This document shows positions 17,678-26,719 of a stretch of 64,000 nucleotides of DNA, piece after piece. The position numbers were made by a program, and so were the translations under genes. Source of the stretch: DATARH01 sp963778385 (GTDB taxonomy: Bacteria; Pseudomonadota; Alphaproteobacteria; ATCC43930; CGMCC-115725); the NCBI GenBank assembly GCA_963778385.1, contig CAVZUA010000037.1, forward strand, positions 18,342-82,341, in the 5' to 3' direction. The notes under the pieces are model-generated. The model was not told where the DNA came from. It did no database searches and saw nothing but the letters and a program-made list of their open reading frames with translations. Numbering within the stretch: the stretch's first letter is position 1; every line of letters starts with the position of its first letter.

Positions 17678-19729
17678 TCATCCAAGTTCGACGATCAGGT
17701 TCAGGTATGGATCAACCGTCGCAGCAGCGCCCGGCGGCAGAAAGGTCGTCGCATCCATCTGTTCGACGATCGCCGGCCCCTCGATGCGATTGCCGGCACC
17801 GAGCCGATCGCGATCGTAAAGCGGGCAGGAGACAAAACCACCGGCTTCCTTGAGCCACACCTCGCGCCGGCCCAATTCCGCTGCGCGCGGGTCGGGGCCG
17901 GCATCCGGGTTAGGGCGGAACTCCGCTTTGCGGACGATGCCGGTCGCCTCCGCACGAAAGGTGACGAGCTGCATCGGCTCGCCCTCGGCGATAAAGCCGT
18001 AGAGCCGCTGATGCCTCGCGGCAAAACCTGCCGCGAGGCGGTCGAGTATCGGCGGCGCGATTGGCCCGTCGGGCAACGGTACGGACAGCTCATAATTCTG
18101 GCCGACGTAGCGCATGTCGATGGTGAGTGCGATCCGACGGTCTTGCGCCGCAATGCCCTCCTCTTCGAACCACTCGGCGCAGCGCCCGCGCAAGCCGGCG
18201 ACGATCGTCTCGATCTCTCCGCTCGCCGCAGCAGATAGCGGCAACAGGCGGGTCGTCGCAAAGTCCGCCCGCAGATCCGCCAGCAGCAGCCCCATCGCGC
18301 AAAGAATACCGGGGTTGCGCGGCACCAGAACACGCTTGATGTCGAGTTCGGCGGCGAGCCGCGCCGCATGCAGCGGCCCGGCGCCACCGAACGCGACCAG
18401 CGTATAGTCGCGCGGATCGTGGCCGCGCTGGACGCTGATGACGCGGATCGCGCGCGCCATATTGGCGGTGACGACCGAAATGATGCCTTGCGCGGTCGCC
18501 ATCGGTTCCATGCCGAGCCGACCAGCAAGCCGGTCGATCGCAGCCCTCGCCAATTCCTGGCGGATTTTCATGCGGCCGCCGAGGAGTTCGCGCGGGTTCA
18601 GCGTCTGCAGCACGACATTGGCGTCGGTGACGGTCGACTCGTCATTGCCGCGGCCGTAGCAGGCCGGGCCCGGATCGGCGCCCGCGCTACGCGGCCCGAC
18701 CTTCAGCAAGCCGCCGCTGTCGACATAGGCGATCGAGCCGCCACCGGCCCCAACCGTATGGATATCGAGCATCGGCGCCTTGATCGGGTAGCCGTGCACC
18801 ACCGCCTCGCGCGCCAGCCGCGCCTCGCCGGCTTGCATCAGCGCGACATCGGTCGAGGTGCCGCCCATGTCGAAGGTGATGATGTCGTCGATCCCGGCGA
18901 GCCGCGCGGTCACCTGCGCGCCGACCACGCCGGTGCTCGGTCCCGACAGCACGGTGCGCACCGGCAGCCGCGCCGCCGTGTCGAAGCCGATCACCCCGCC
19001 GTTCGACTGCGTCAGGTGCGGCGTCGCGGTCACCCCGAGCGATGCCAGCCGATCGACGACGCCGCGGATGTAGAACGCCATGACCGGGCCGAGATAGGCG
19101 TTGACCACGGTGGTCGACAGCCGCTCGTACTCGCGAAACTCCGGCGCGACTTCGTGCGAGGCACAGACAAAGGCTTCGGGGAATTCCTCGGCGACGATGC
19201 GGCGCGTCGCCGCTTCGTGCGCGGCATCGAGAAAGCTGTAGAGAAAGCAGATCGCGACGCCTTTGACACCAGCGGCGCGCAGCGCGCGCACCGCCTTGCG
19301 CGCGGCGTCTTCATCGAGCGGCGTCTCGACGGTGCCGTCATGGCGCAGCCGCTCGGGCACCTCGTGCCGCAGCGGACGGTCGACGAGGGTTGGCGGCTTG
19401 TCGGCTTGCAGGTCATAGAGATCCGGGCGTTTCTGACGGCCGATCTCGAGCAAGTCGCGGAAGCCGGCGCTGGTGATCAGCCCGGTCAGCGCGCCGCGAT
19501 GCTGAATGAGCGCGTTGGTAGCGACGGTCGTGCCGTGCCCGAAATAGGCAACGTCGCTGGCCGGACGGCCGATTTCGGCGAGGCCCTCGCGCACACCATC
19601 GGCGACCGCCTGTGACGGGTCGGCCGGCGTCGACGGCACCTTCCAGACGGCGATCCGCCCACTCGCCTCATCGACGAGGCACACATCGGTGAAGGTGCCG
19701 CCCGAATCAACGCCAATCCGCCAAGCCAT
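17678..19729 (-). CDS. hyuA: Hydantoinase A / N-methylhydantoinase A family
   Basis: A 683-residue ATP-binding subunit. RIGVDSGGTFTDVCLVD at the N-terminus is the phosphate-binding DSGGTFTD motif, followed by FGHGTTVATNALIQ, ITFDMGGTSTDVAL (second phosphate site) and VAFGGAGPLHA. These are all standard for HyuA/oxoprolinase A. The ATG at 19729 sits right at the motif. It would phosphorylate the substrate for ring opening with HyuB. It is divergent from the AtzG-like/amidase pair. Confidence 0.94.
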   Translation of the reverse strand: MAWRIGVDSGGTFTDVCLVDEASGRIAVWKVPSTPADPSQAVADGVREGLAEIGRPASDVAYFGHGTTVATNALIQHRGALTGLITSAGFRDLLEIGRQKRPDLYDLQADKPPTLVDRPLRHEVPERLRHDGTVETPLDEDAARKAVRALRAAGVKGVAICFLYSFLDAAHEAATRRIVAEEFPEAFVCASHEVAPEFREYERLSTTVVNAYLGPVMAFYIRGVVDRLASLGVTATPHLTQSNGGVIGFDTAARLPVRTVLSGPSTGVVGAQVTARLAGIDDIITFDMGGTSTDVALMQAGEARLAREAVVHGYPIKAPMLDIHTVGAGGGSIAYVDSGGLLKVGPRSAGADPGPACYGRGNDESTVTDANVVLQTLNPRELLGGRMKIRQELARAAIDRLAGRLGMEPMATAQGIISVVTANMARAIRVISVQRGHDPRDYTLVAFGGAGPLHAARLAAELDIKRVLVPRNPGILCAMGLLLADLRADFATTRLLPLSAAASGEIETIVAGLRGRCAEWFEEEGIAAQDRRIALTIDMRYVGQNYELSVPLPDGPIAPPILDRLAAGFAARHQRLYGFIAEGEPMQLVTFRAEATGIVRKAEFRPNPDAGPDPRAAELGRREVWLKEAGGFVSCPLYDRDRLGAGNRIEGPAIVEQMDATTFLPPGAAATVDPYLNLIVELG

Positions 19730-19833
19730 GATTGGTTCCGTATTTGCACGCACAAAGCCGTTACCCTATTCGATATCCGTCCGATCTGCGGCAAATTGAT
19801 CCGGGGACCCCACCCCAGCGAAAGGGCGAGCTC

Positions 19834-20028
19834 ATGCCGATCCCGATCACCGACGACGCATTCGAGTATCTGATCGCCCGCGCCGGGCTCACCCTGACCG
19901 CCGCCGAGAAGGCCGAGTTGAAGTCGGTCTGCGACGGCATCGCGGCAATGGCCGAGCGCGTCCGCAAGCCGCGCGGCCGCATGGCCGAGCCTGCCCTCAC
20001 CTACGGCTTTGCCGAGGAGGATTTGTGA
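19834..20028 (+). CDS. AtzG-like (DUF4089) small amidase partner
   Basis: A 64-residue protein with LTLTAAEKAELKSVCDGIAA and the tail EPALTYGFAEEDL. It resembles AtzG/DUF4089, a GatC-like helper that wraps around AtzE-type amidases. Its stop overlaps the amidase start (TGATG), the arrangement expected for a stoichiometric complex. The ATG at 19834 is chosen over upstream in-frame starts because it begins the conserved region. Confidence 0.78.
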   Translation: MPIPITDDAFEYLIARAGLTLTAAEKAELKSVCDGIAAMAERVRKPRGRMAEPALTYGFAEEDL

Positions 20029-21416
20029 TGAGCGCCGCCATCCCCACCATCGCCGAAGCCGCGCGGCAGATCGCGGCCAAGGAGCTGTCGCCGGTGGAGC
20101 TGACACGCGCCTGCCTCGACCGGGTGCACGCGCTAGACAACAGGTTGCATGCGTTCATCCATCTGACCGAGGAACGCGCCCTCGCCGAGGCGCGCGCCGC
20201 CGAGGCGGCGATCATGGCGGGCGGCCCGAAAGGGCCGCTGCACGGCATTCCAATAGGCCTCAAGGACATCGTCGATACCAAGGGCATCCCGACGACCTGC
20301 CAGTCGAAGCTCCTGCAGGACAACGTTCCCGACAGCGACGCCACCTGTGCCGAGAAGCTCGCCGCCGCCGGCACGGTGCTGCTCGGCAAGCTGACGACGC
20401 ACGAGTTTGCCGATGGCGGGCCGAGCTTCGACCTGCCCGCGCCGCCGGCGCGCAACCCGTGGAACACCGACCACTTCACCGCCGGCAGTAGCAGCGGCAC
20501 CGGCGCGGCAGTCGCCTCGGGCATGATCCTGTGCGGCATCGGCACCGACACCGGCGGCTCGATCCGGGGGCCGGCGGCGTTGTGCGGCATTGCCGGGCTC
20601 AAGCCGACCTATGGTCTGGTCAGCCGCGCGGGAGTCGCGCCGGCCGCCTTCAGCCTCGACCATATCGGGCCGATGGCGTGGACCGCCGAGGATTGCGCGA
20701 TCATGCTGCAGGCGATCGTGGGCCATGACCCGCGCGATCCGGCCAGCGCCAACCGCCCGATCCCCGAGTACCGCGCCGCGCTCGGCAGCGGTATCAAGGG
20801 GATGAAGATCGGGGTGATCCATCACTTCCACGAGGTCGACCACAAAGTCGGCGCGGCAACACAGCACGGCATCACCGCGGCCATCGCCAAATTCCGCGAG
20901 CTCGGCGCCGAAATCCGCGAGGTGCAGCTGTCGCCACTGCCGGATTGGCACGCCTGCGGCTCGCTGATCTCGATCGTTGAGCGGGCCACCGCCTATGAAG
21001 AATGGTCGCGCACCCGGCTGCAGGATTTCGGCGAGCGGATGCGCACCCGGCTGATGCTCGGCGCCTTTGTCTCGGGCGTCGATTATCTGCAGGCGGTGCG
21101 CCGTCGGCGCGAGCTGCGCGCCGAGCTGAAGACGGCGATGGCCGATCTCGATGTCGTGCTGACCGCGGTGTTCCCGAACGAGGCACCGAAGATCGACGCG
21201 CTGCCGAAATGGGACGTATTCCAGCAGCCGAGCTTTATGATGCCGTTCAACGTCGCCGGCTATCCGGCGATGTCGGTGTGCTCGGGTTTCGGCGCCGGCG
21301 GATTGCCGGTCGCGATGCAGTTGGTCGGCAAGCCGTTCCAGGAAACCACCGTGCTGCACATCGCCCACGCGTTCGAGAAGGCGACGCCGTTCCGTGACCG
21401 TCGCCCGCCGATGTAG
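20028..21416 (+). CDS. Amidase (AtzE/GatA amidase-signature family)
   Basis: A 462-residue amidase-signature enzyme. The Ser-cisSer-Lys triad is visible: Lys in IPIGLKDIVDT, cis-Ser in FTAGSSSGTGAAVASGM, and nucleophilic Ser in DTGGSIRGPAALCG. With its AtzG-like partner it most resembles AtzE (1-carboxybiuret hydrolase) and GatA-type amidases. Beside the hydantoinase pair it could hydrolyse the ring-opened or carbamoyl product. The exact substrate is inferred only from context. Confidence 0.9.
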   Translation: MSAAIPTIAEAARQIAAKELSPVELTRACLDRVHALDNRLHAFIHLTEERALAEARAAEAAIMAGGPKGPLHGIPIGLKDIVDTKGIPTTCQSKLLQDNVPDSDATCAEKLAAAGTVLLGKLTTHEFADGGPSFDLPAPPARNPWNTDHFTAGSSSGTGAAVASGMILCGIGTDTGGSIRGPAALCGIAGLKPTYGLVSRAGVAPAAFSLDHIGPMAWTAEDCAIMLQAIVGHDPRDPASANRPIPEYRAALGSGIKGMKIGVIHHFHEVDHKVGAATQHGITAAIAKFRELGAEIREVQLSPLPDWHACGSLISIVERATAYEEWSRTRLQDFGERMRTRLMLGAFVSGVDYLQAVRRRRELRAELKTAMADLDVVLTAVFPNEAPKIDALPKWDVFQQPSFMMPFNVAGYPAMSVCSGFGAGGLPVAMQLVGKPFQETTVLHIAHAFEKATPFRDRRPPM

Positions 21417-21449
21417 GCGGTAGCTCGTTACCTGGATACTGTCCTCTGA

Positions 21450-21594
21450 TGTCATTCCGGGGCATCGCGCAGCGATGAACCCGGAACCCATGAACACAGA
21501 CGTCGAAAGGCGCGTTCCGACGTCGGAGTACCCTTGGATAAGACCGTGTTCATGGGTTCCGGGTCCGGCCCTACGGGCCGCCCCGGAATGACGA
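21450..21594. repeat. Palindromic intergenic repeat, family 2 copy 2
   Basis: About 145 bp with the same ends as the unit at 10434 (GTCATTCCGGGGC ... GCCCCGGAATGAC) and the same inner arms around CATGGGTTCCGGG; the centre differs. It lies in the 283-bp gap after the amidase gene. Confidence 0.88.
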
Positions 21595-21699
21595 GGTAAT
21601 TTCGAATCGGGCTCTCACAGATTCTCAGCCATCGCCGCCTTGCCTCACGCGCGCGGAAGCGCGAAGCTTGGCGCCCAACACGGTGAAAAGGGGGCTTCG

Positions 21700-22740
21700 A
21701 TGTCGAGCAATGGGCATGTCTCCTATCTTTACGCCGGCCTCGCCGGCGAAACCGGCCCGGGCCGGCCGGTCGATTCCGGCCTGATGCGGCTGGCCGACGG
21801 CAGCCAGGAGTGGCAGCGGCTTGAGCGCGGCCTGCCCGACAAGCCGGCGGTGCGCGCGCTCGCGGTGCACCCGCAAAAGCCCGAGATCATCTACGCCGGC
21901 ACGCAGGACGGCCCCTATCGCAGCGCCGACCGCGGCGAGCACTGGGAGAAGGTGGCGCTGCCCGATCACGGCCTGCCGGTGTGGTCGATCCTGTTCCACC
22001 CGCACAACCCGGACGTGATCCTGGTCGGCTGCGATAATTGCGAGATTTATCGCAGCGACGATGCCGGCGAGCACTGGAGCCGGCTGCCGGTCAGCGTGCG
22101 CTTTCCGGACATCACCACCGCGCCCGGCGCCAACCCGGCAAAGCGCGTGCTGATGCTCGACGCCAGCACCAGCGAGCCCGACCATCTTTACGGTGCGGTC
22201 GAGGTCGGCGGCACGATCCGCTCGACCGATGGCGGCGAGCATTGGGAGAACCTCAGCCACGGCCAGTACATCAACGACGACATGGTCGACATGCACGGCG
22301 TGCTGGCGAGCCGCTGGCGGCCGGGCACCGTTTTCGGCATCGCCCGCGCCGGCATGTGGCGCAGCACCGACGGCGGCGACCACTGGACCCACATACCGCT
22401 GGAGCCGCTCAACACCAAGGGCCAGATCTACTGCCGCGACATCCGCGAGGTGCCTGGCAACCCGCGGCATCTGTGGTGCGCCGCCGGCTCCGGCTTTATC
22501 AGCGATCTCGGCATCCTGCTGCGCAGCCGCGATGGCGGCGAGAGCTGGACGCAAGTCGATGTCGGCGGGCCAGTGCCGCATACGATGTTCAAGGTTGCCT
22601 TCGACGAGCGCCAGCCGAGCCTGATGTCATGCGCCACCAATGGCGGCGAGGTATGGACCAGCCGCGACGCCGGCGAGAGCTGGATCCCGCAACCGCCCCC
22701 GCCCGGCGGCACGCAGATCTACTCGCTGGTCCGCGGCTAG
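21700..22740 (+). CDS. Asp-box (BNR) beta-propeller protein
   Basis: A 346-residue protein with six Asp-box repeats: SADRGEHW, SDDAGEHW, STDGGEHW, STDGGDHW, SRDGGESW and SRDAGESW. These are the turns of a sialidase/photosystem-assembly-type beta-propeller. The sialidase Arg triad is not evident, so a binding or structural role is more likely than glycosidase activity. No signal peptide is seen from the ATG at 21700. The open frame begins at 21640, but the ATG fits the propeller better. It stands between the amide-catabolic block and the glycosyltransferase block. Confidence 0.8.
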   Translation: MSSNGHVSYLYAGLAGETGPGRPVDSGLMRLADGSQEWQRLERGLPDKPAVRALAVHPQKPEIIYAGTQDGPYRSADRGEHWEKVALPDHGLPVWSILFHPHNPDVILVGCDNCEIYRSDDAGEHWSRLPVSVRFPDITTAPGANPAKRVLMLDASTSEPDHLYGAVEVGGTIRSTDGGEHWENLSHGQYINDDMVDMHGVLASRWRPGTVFGIARAGMWRSTDGGDHWTHIPLEPLNTKGQIYCRDIREVPGNPRHLWCAAGSGFISDLGILLRSRDGGESWTQVDVGGPVPHTMFKVAFDERQPSLMSCATNGGEVWTSRDAGESWIPQPPPPGGTQIYSLVRG

Positions 22741-22773
22741 TACGGGTTCGAGCGGGTCCGATCAGCATTCTCA

Positions 22774-22812
22774 TCGTCATGGCCGGGCTTGTCCCGGCCA
22801 TGCCCGTCATCG
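22774..22812. repeat. Fragment of family 1 palindromic repeat (copy D)
   Basis: Only the left hairpin of the family 1 unit remains (TCGTCATGGCCGGGCTTGTC, then CCGGCCATG). It lies just before the first glycosyltransferase gene and probably ended up in its leader. Confidence 0.7.
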
Positions 22813-22822
22813 ACCGATAATC

Positions 22823-24133
22823 ATGCCGCCTCGGGTGCTGCTGGAGGGCTGCCAATTAATGCTGTCCGAGGGCACGGGAATCGTAACCTACGCCCGGAAC
22901 CTCGCGGCGGCGGTCTCCACGAACGGCTATGCCGCCGATGTCCTCGTCGGCACCGACAAGAAGCTCGACGCGCACGACCCCGCAGCGAACGCGATCAGCC
23001 TATTCGACGCGGTGCGACCCATCCCCTGGAGGCCGTTGCGGACGAGGCTGCGGCGCCAATTCGGCGCACCGGCCGGCATCCCGGCGCATGAGGCGGCGCT
23101 CGGCGCCGTCAGCGACCCGATGGCCGCGCGCTTCGACGGTTTTGACCGTGTCCTGGCGGCGACCGATCTCGATGCGCTCTCGCGTCTCCATTTCGCTCGC
23201 CATGGAAAGCCGGCGCGCATCAAGCTGCCGGAGGCACCGACGCTATTTCACACCACGCAACCGATTCCACTGGCGGTCGCCGGCTGTCCCAACGTCTACA
23301 CGATCCACGACCTGGTGCCGTTGAAACTGCCGTCCTCGACCCGCGACAACAAGCCATACGTGGCAAAGATGCTGCGCCACTTAGCCCACGCTGCCGACCA
23401 CATCGTCACCGTCTCGGAATTCTCGCGCCGCCAAATCATCGAGTTTTTTCGAATTGATGAAGCACGGATCACCAATACCTACCAAGCGGTCGCACTGCCG
23501 GCGAAGGCGCTGGCCTGGACCGACGACGAGATGGCGCGGCTCGTCGAGAACATCGCCGGCGTCAGCGCCCAGGAATATTTCCTCTTTGTCGGCGCGATCG
23601 AACCGAAAAAGAACCTGTCCAGACTGATCGACGCCTACGCCGCCTCCGGCAGCAAGTTCCCGCTGCTCATCGCCGGGGGATTGGCGTGGCAATATGAGGA
23701 CGAGCTCAACAAGATCGGCGACGAGCGCTTTCTCACCTATGAGCTACACGACAACACGGCAACGCCGCGGCGCAGAGTACGGCGGCTATCCTATCTGCCG
23801 CGCGAGCATCTGGTGGCGCTGATGCGCGGCGCGCGGGCGCTGCTGTTCCCCTCGCTGTACGAAGGGTTTGGGCTGCCGGTGCTCGAGGCGATGTCGGTGG
23901 GTACGCCGGTGATGACCTCGAATGTCGCCTCACTTCCGGAAATCGCCGGCGACGCGGCGCTGCTGGTCGATCCGCTCGACATCGACGAAATCGCGCACGG
24001 TATTCGCGTCCTCGACGGCGACAGTGATCTGCGCGCCGAGCTCAGGCGACGGGGCTTGCAGCGCGCGGCATTGTTCTCTCCGGAAGCCTACCAGCAGCGC
24101 ATCGCCGCGCTGTACCGCTCGGTGATCGGCTGA
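22823..24133 (+). CDS. Glycosyltransferase, GT4-like (GT-B fold)
   Basis: A 436-residue retaining-type glycosyltransferase. The N-domain has SEGTGIVTYARNLAAAV (sugar-acceptor loop) and the C-domain has LFVGAIEPKKNLSRLIDAY and EGFGLPVLEAMSVGTPV, the EX7E nucleotide-sugar site. It is paralogous to the broken gene at 44379-45735 (shared YTIHDLVPL/YTIHDLIPL and VTVSEFSRRQI/VTVSEHSKKDI). The start at 22823 lies just after the repeat fragment. It leads a run of three glycosyltransferases on the same strand. Confidence 0.9.
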   Translation: MPPRVLLEGCQLMLSEGTGIVTYARNLAAAVSTNGYAADVLVGTDKKLDAHDPAANAISLFDAVRPIPWRPLRTRLRRQFGAPAGIPAHEAALGAVSDPMAARFDGFDRVLAATDLDALSRLHFARHGKPARIKLPEAPTLFHTTQPIPLAVAGCPNVYTIHDLVPLKLPSSTRDNKPYVAKMLRHLAHAADHIVTVSEFSRRQIIEFFRIDEARITNTYQAVALPAKALAWTDDEMARLVENIAGVSAQEYFLFVGAIEPKKNLSRLIDAYAASGSKFPLLIAGGLAWQYEDELNKIGDERFLTYELHDNTATPRRRVRRLSYLPREHLVALMRGARALLFPSLYEGFGLPVLEAMSVGTPVMTSNVASLPEIAGDAALLVDPLDIDEIAHGIRVLDGDSDLRAELRRRGLQRAALFSPEAYQQRIAALYRSVIG

Positions 24134-24143
24134 GCGAACGCGA

Positions 24144-25433
24144 ATGACCGCGCCGATTGTCTATGACGTGACCCATCTCGTTTTCCGCATGGCGGCGCGC
24201 GCGATGACCGGGATCGATCGGATCGACCTCGCCTACGGCCGGCATTTCGCCGTGGCCGACGGAGCCGCCACCGGTGCATTTTGCGGCACGGCCGGGCCGC
24301 ACATCATGAGCGCCACAACGCTGCGCAAAATCGTCCGTCAGGCGCAGCGCGGCTCGTGGGAGCACGAGCCGCTCGAAACCGACAAGAACTTCCTCCGCGT
24401 CAGGGATTGGCTCGACGGCAAAACGCCGCGGCCGGAAATTGCCCGCAAGCTGATATCGCCGCGCGTTGGCCTAGCCAACCAGTTGGCCGCACGTTTCTGG
24501 TGGGGACGTTGCCGCGCCACGCGAGGGAACCGCGCCGTTCCCGCCGGCGGGATCTACCTCAACATCGCCGAACACTGGCTGGAATATCACCATTACTTCG
24601 ACTGGCTGGGCCGCCGCCCCGATGTTCATGCGGTGTTTTTCGTCCATGATCTGCTCCCCTTCGATTACCCCGAATACTTTCGCCCGGGATACGAGGCCGT
24701 CTTTCGCCGACGGTTCGAGACGATCGCCAAACGGGGCACGGCCTTTATCGTGTCGACCAATGTGGTGCGCGACCGGCTGCGCGAGGCGCTGGCGTCTCAC
24801 GACAAGTCGGACGCGCCGATCCATGTCGCGCCCCTCCCCTCCCCGCTCGCCCTCGCCGATGTCGCGGAGGCGGGGTCGGACACCCCGGCGCAACCCTATT
24901 TCGTGCTGGTCAGCACCATCGAACCGCGCAAGAACCACCTACTCGTTCTCAATGTCTGGCGGGAACTCGCCGCGCTGCTCGGGGACGCGACGCCGCGCCT
25001 TGTGCTGGTCGGCAGCCGCGGCTGGGAAAACGAGCAGGTGATCGACATGCTCGACCGCTGCACGGGTATCGCGGATCATGTGCTGCGGACATCGCGGATT
25101 TCACGGCACGGGCTTACTTGGCTGATACGCCATGCGCAGGCCCTGCTGATGCCGTCTTTCGATGAGGGCTACGGTCTGCCGCTGGTCGAGGCCTTGACCC
25201 TCGGCACGCCGGTCATCGCTTCGGATACAGCGACGTTCCGTGAGGTCGCGCGCGGTTGTGCGCTATTGCTTCCGGCGATCGACGGCGTTGCCTGGCGCGA
25301 GGCGATCATGGCTTACGCGAGACGGGCTGCCCCCGCATGGCGGCTCGCCAAAGCCAAGGCCGAGCCGTTTCGGCCGCCGAACTGGGACGGCTATTTCCGG
25401 CGGCTCGATGAGTTCTTGACTTCGCTGCCATGA
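24144..25433 (+). CDS. Glycosyltransferase, GT4-like
   Basis: A 429-residue GT-B enzyme starting 10 bases after the preceding transferase. YDVTHLVFRMAARAMTGIDR opens the N-domain; LVSTIEPRKNHLLVLNVWRE and DEGYGLPLVEALTLGTPV carry the nucleotide-sugar site. It is closely related to the next gene (same MTGIDRIDLAYGRHF versus NGIDRIDLAFARHF pattern), which indicates a tandem duplication. It probably adds successive sugars of one glycan. Confidence 0.9.
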   Translation: MTAPIVYDVTHLVFRMAARAMTGIDRIDLAYGRHFAVADGAATGAFCGTAGPHIMSATTLRKIVRQAQRGSWEHEPLETDKNFLRVRDWLDGKTPRPEIARKLISPRVGLANQLAARFWWGRCRATRGNRAVPAGGIYLNIAEHWLEYHHYFDWLGRRPDVHAVFFVHDLLPFDYPEYFRPGYEAVFRRRFETIAKRGTAFIVSTNVVRDRLREALASHDKSDAPIHVAPLPSPLALADVAEAGSDTPAQPYFVLVSTIEPRKNHLLVLNVWRELAALLGDATPRLVLVGSRGWENEQVIDMLDRCTGIADHVLRTSRISRHGLTWLIRHAQALLMPSFDEGYGLPLVEALTLGTPVIASDTATFREVARGCALLLPAIDGVAWREAIMAYARRAAPAWRLAKAKAEPFRPPNWDGYFRRLDEFLTSLP

Positions 25434-25450
25434 CAAGCGCCTAGCGCGAG

Positions 25451-26719
25451 ATGACTATCGCCTACGATGTCACCCGGTTGGTGCGGCGATACGGAGCGCC
25501 AAGCCCCAACGGGATCGATCGCATCGACCTCGCCTTCGCGCGTCATTTCCTGCCGAGCGCAGAGGCGGCAAATCTCGAAGTCTACCTGCTCGCGCATTTG
25601 CGCCCCTCTCTGTTCGAAACGCCCGAATTGGCCCACCTGCTCGGCGAGATGGAGCAAAGCTGGAACAAGGGCCGCATCGAAGGAGGCTGGACCTACGAGA
25701 GGGTAAAAGCCCGGCTGCTTGAAGACCGTCCGCGTAAAGGCCGCTCCCCGCCTCCCACACGGACTGCAAGCGAGGATTCGCAGGCCGCCAGGCTTCGCAC
25801 GACATCCCGATTGCTGCTTCGACCGCGTGCGCTCCGGCACTTCATCTTCGCACCGGTTCCGGAAGGCGCCGTGTTCCTGCACGGCACGCATCTGCCGAAG
25901 CCGCACCTCTTCCACTGGCTGGCCAAACGGCGTGACGTGACGCCGGTGTTTTTCATCCACGACCTGCTGCCGCTGCAATTCCCCGAGTATTTCGCGCCGG
26001 CGCATATCGCAGAGCATCGCCGCGCGATGGACATTTTCGGCCGACACGGCCGCGCCGCGATCGTCAATACGGGCGTCGTGGCACAGCAAGTGCGCGATTT
26101 GTTGAGCAGCCACGGGCGGCGGGAGGTTCCGGTGCTGGTGCGGCCGATCCCACCCGACCCGGTCTTCGCGGCGGCGCCCGGCGCCGACCCCGAGTTGAGG
26201 GATACGCCGTATTTTGTCGTGTGCGGCACGATCGAGCCGCGCAAGAACCATCTCATGCTGCTGCAGGTCTGGCGCGAACTGTCGCGTCAATGGCGAGAGC
26301 GCACCCCGAAGCTTCTGGTGATCGGCCGCCGCGGCTGGGAGAACGAAAATGTCGTCGATCTGCTTGACCGCTCACATGAAATCCACGAGCACGTCATCGA
26401 GATCGATGGTCTGCCGAGCGCTGATATGGCGCGCCTTTTTGCCGGCGCCCGCGCCCTGCTGATGCCGTCCTTCGCCGAGGGTTACGGCCTGCCGATCGTC
26501 GAGGCACAGGCCACCGGGACACCGATAATCGCCGCCGATCTCCTGCCGTCTCGCGAGATCGCACCGAACGCCACGTTCCGCCGTCCGCTCGATGGGGTCG
26601 GCTGGCTCGCGGCGATCAAGGCGCACACTGAAGGAATTACGCAACCTCCGTGCAGCGTATCAACCGAGACTTCGACCGACTATTTTTCCGCCGTCGAGGA
26701 CTTCATTCGCTCGCTGTGA
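25451..26719 (+). CDS. Glycosyltransferase, GT4-like (tandem paralogue)
   Basis: A 422-residue GT-B enzyme 17 bases downstream of its paralogue. YDVTRLVRRYGAPSPNGIDR starts it; VCGTIEPRKNHLMLLQVWRE and AEGYGLPIVEAQATGTPI form the donor site. Its 3' end overlaps the 3' end of the convergent sulfotransferase-like gene by 40 bp. With the two upstream genes it forms a three-gene glycan-assembly transcript. Confidence 0.9.
   Translation: MTIAYDVTRLVRRYGAPSPNGIDRIDLAFARHFLPSAEAANLEVYLLAHLRPSLFETPELAHLLGEMEQSWNKGRIEGGWTYERVKARLLEDRPRKGRSPPPTRTASEDSQAARLRTTSRLLLRPRALRHFIFAPVPEGAVFLHGTHLPKPHLFHWLAKRRDVTPVFFIHDLLPLQFPEYFAPAHIAEHRRAMDIFGRHGRAAIVNTGVVAQQVRDLLSSHGRREVPVLVRPIPPDPVFAAAPGADPELRDTPYFVVCGTIEPRKNHLMLLQVWRELSRQWRERTPKLLVIGRRGWENENVVDLLDRSHEIHEHVIEIDGLPSADMARLFAGARALLMPSFAEGYGLPIVEAQATGTPIIAADLLPSREIAPNATFRRPLDGVGWLAAIKAHTEGITQPPCSVSTETSTDYFSAVEDFIRSL

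Noticed and set aside
20133..21497. 454-codon minus-strand frame opposite the amidase
   Set aside because: The plus strand carries the full amidase Ser-cisSer-Lys signature; the antisense product is motif-free.
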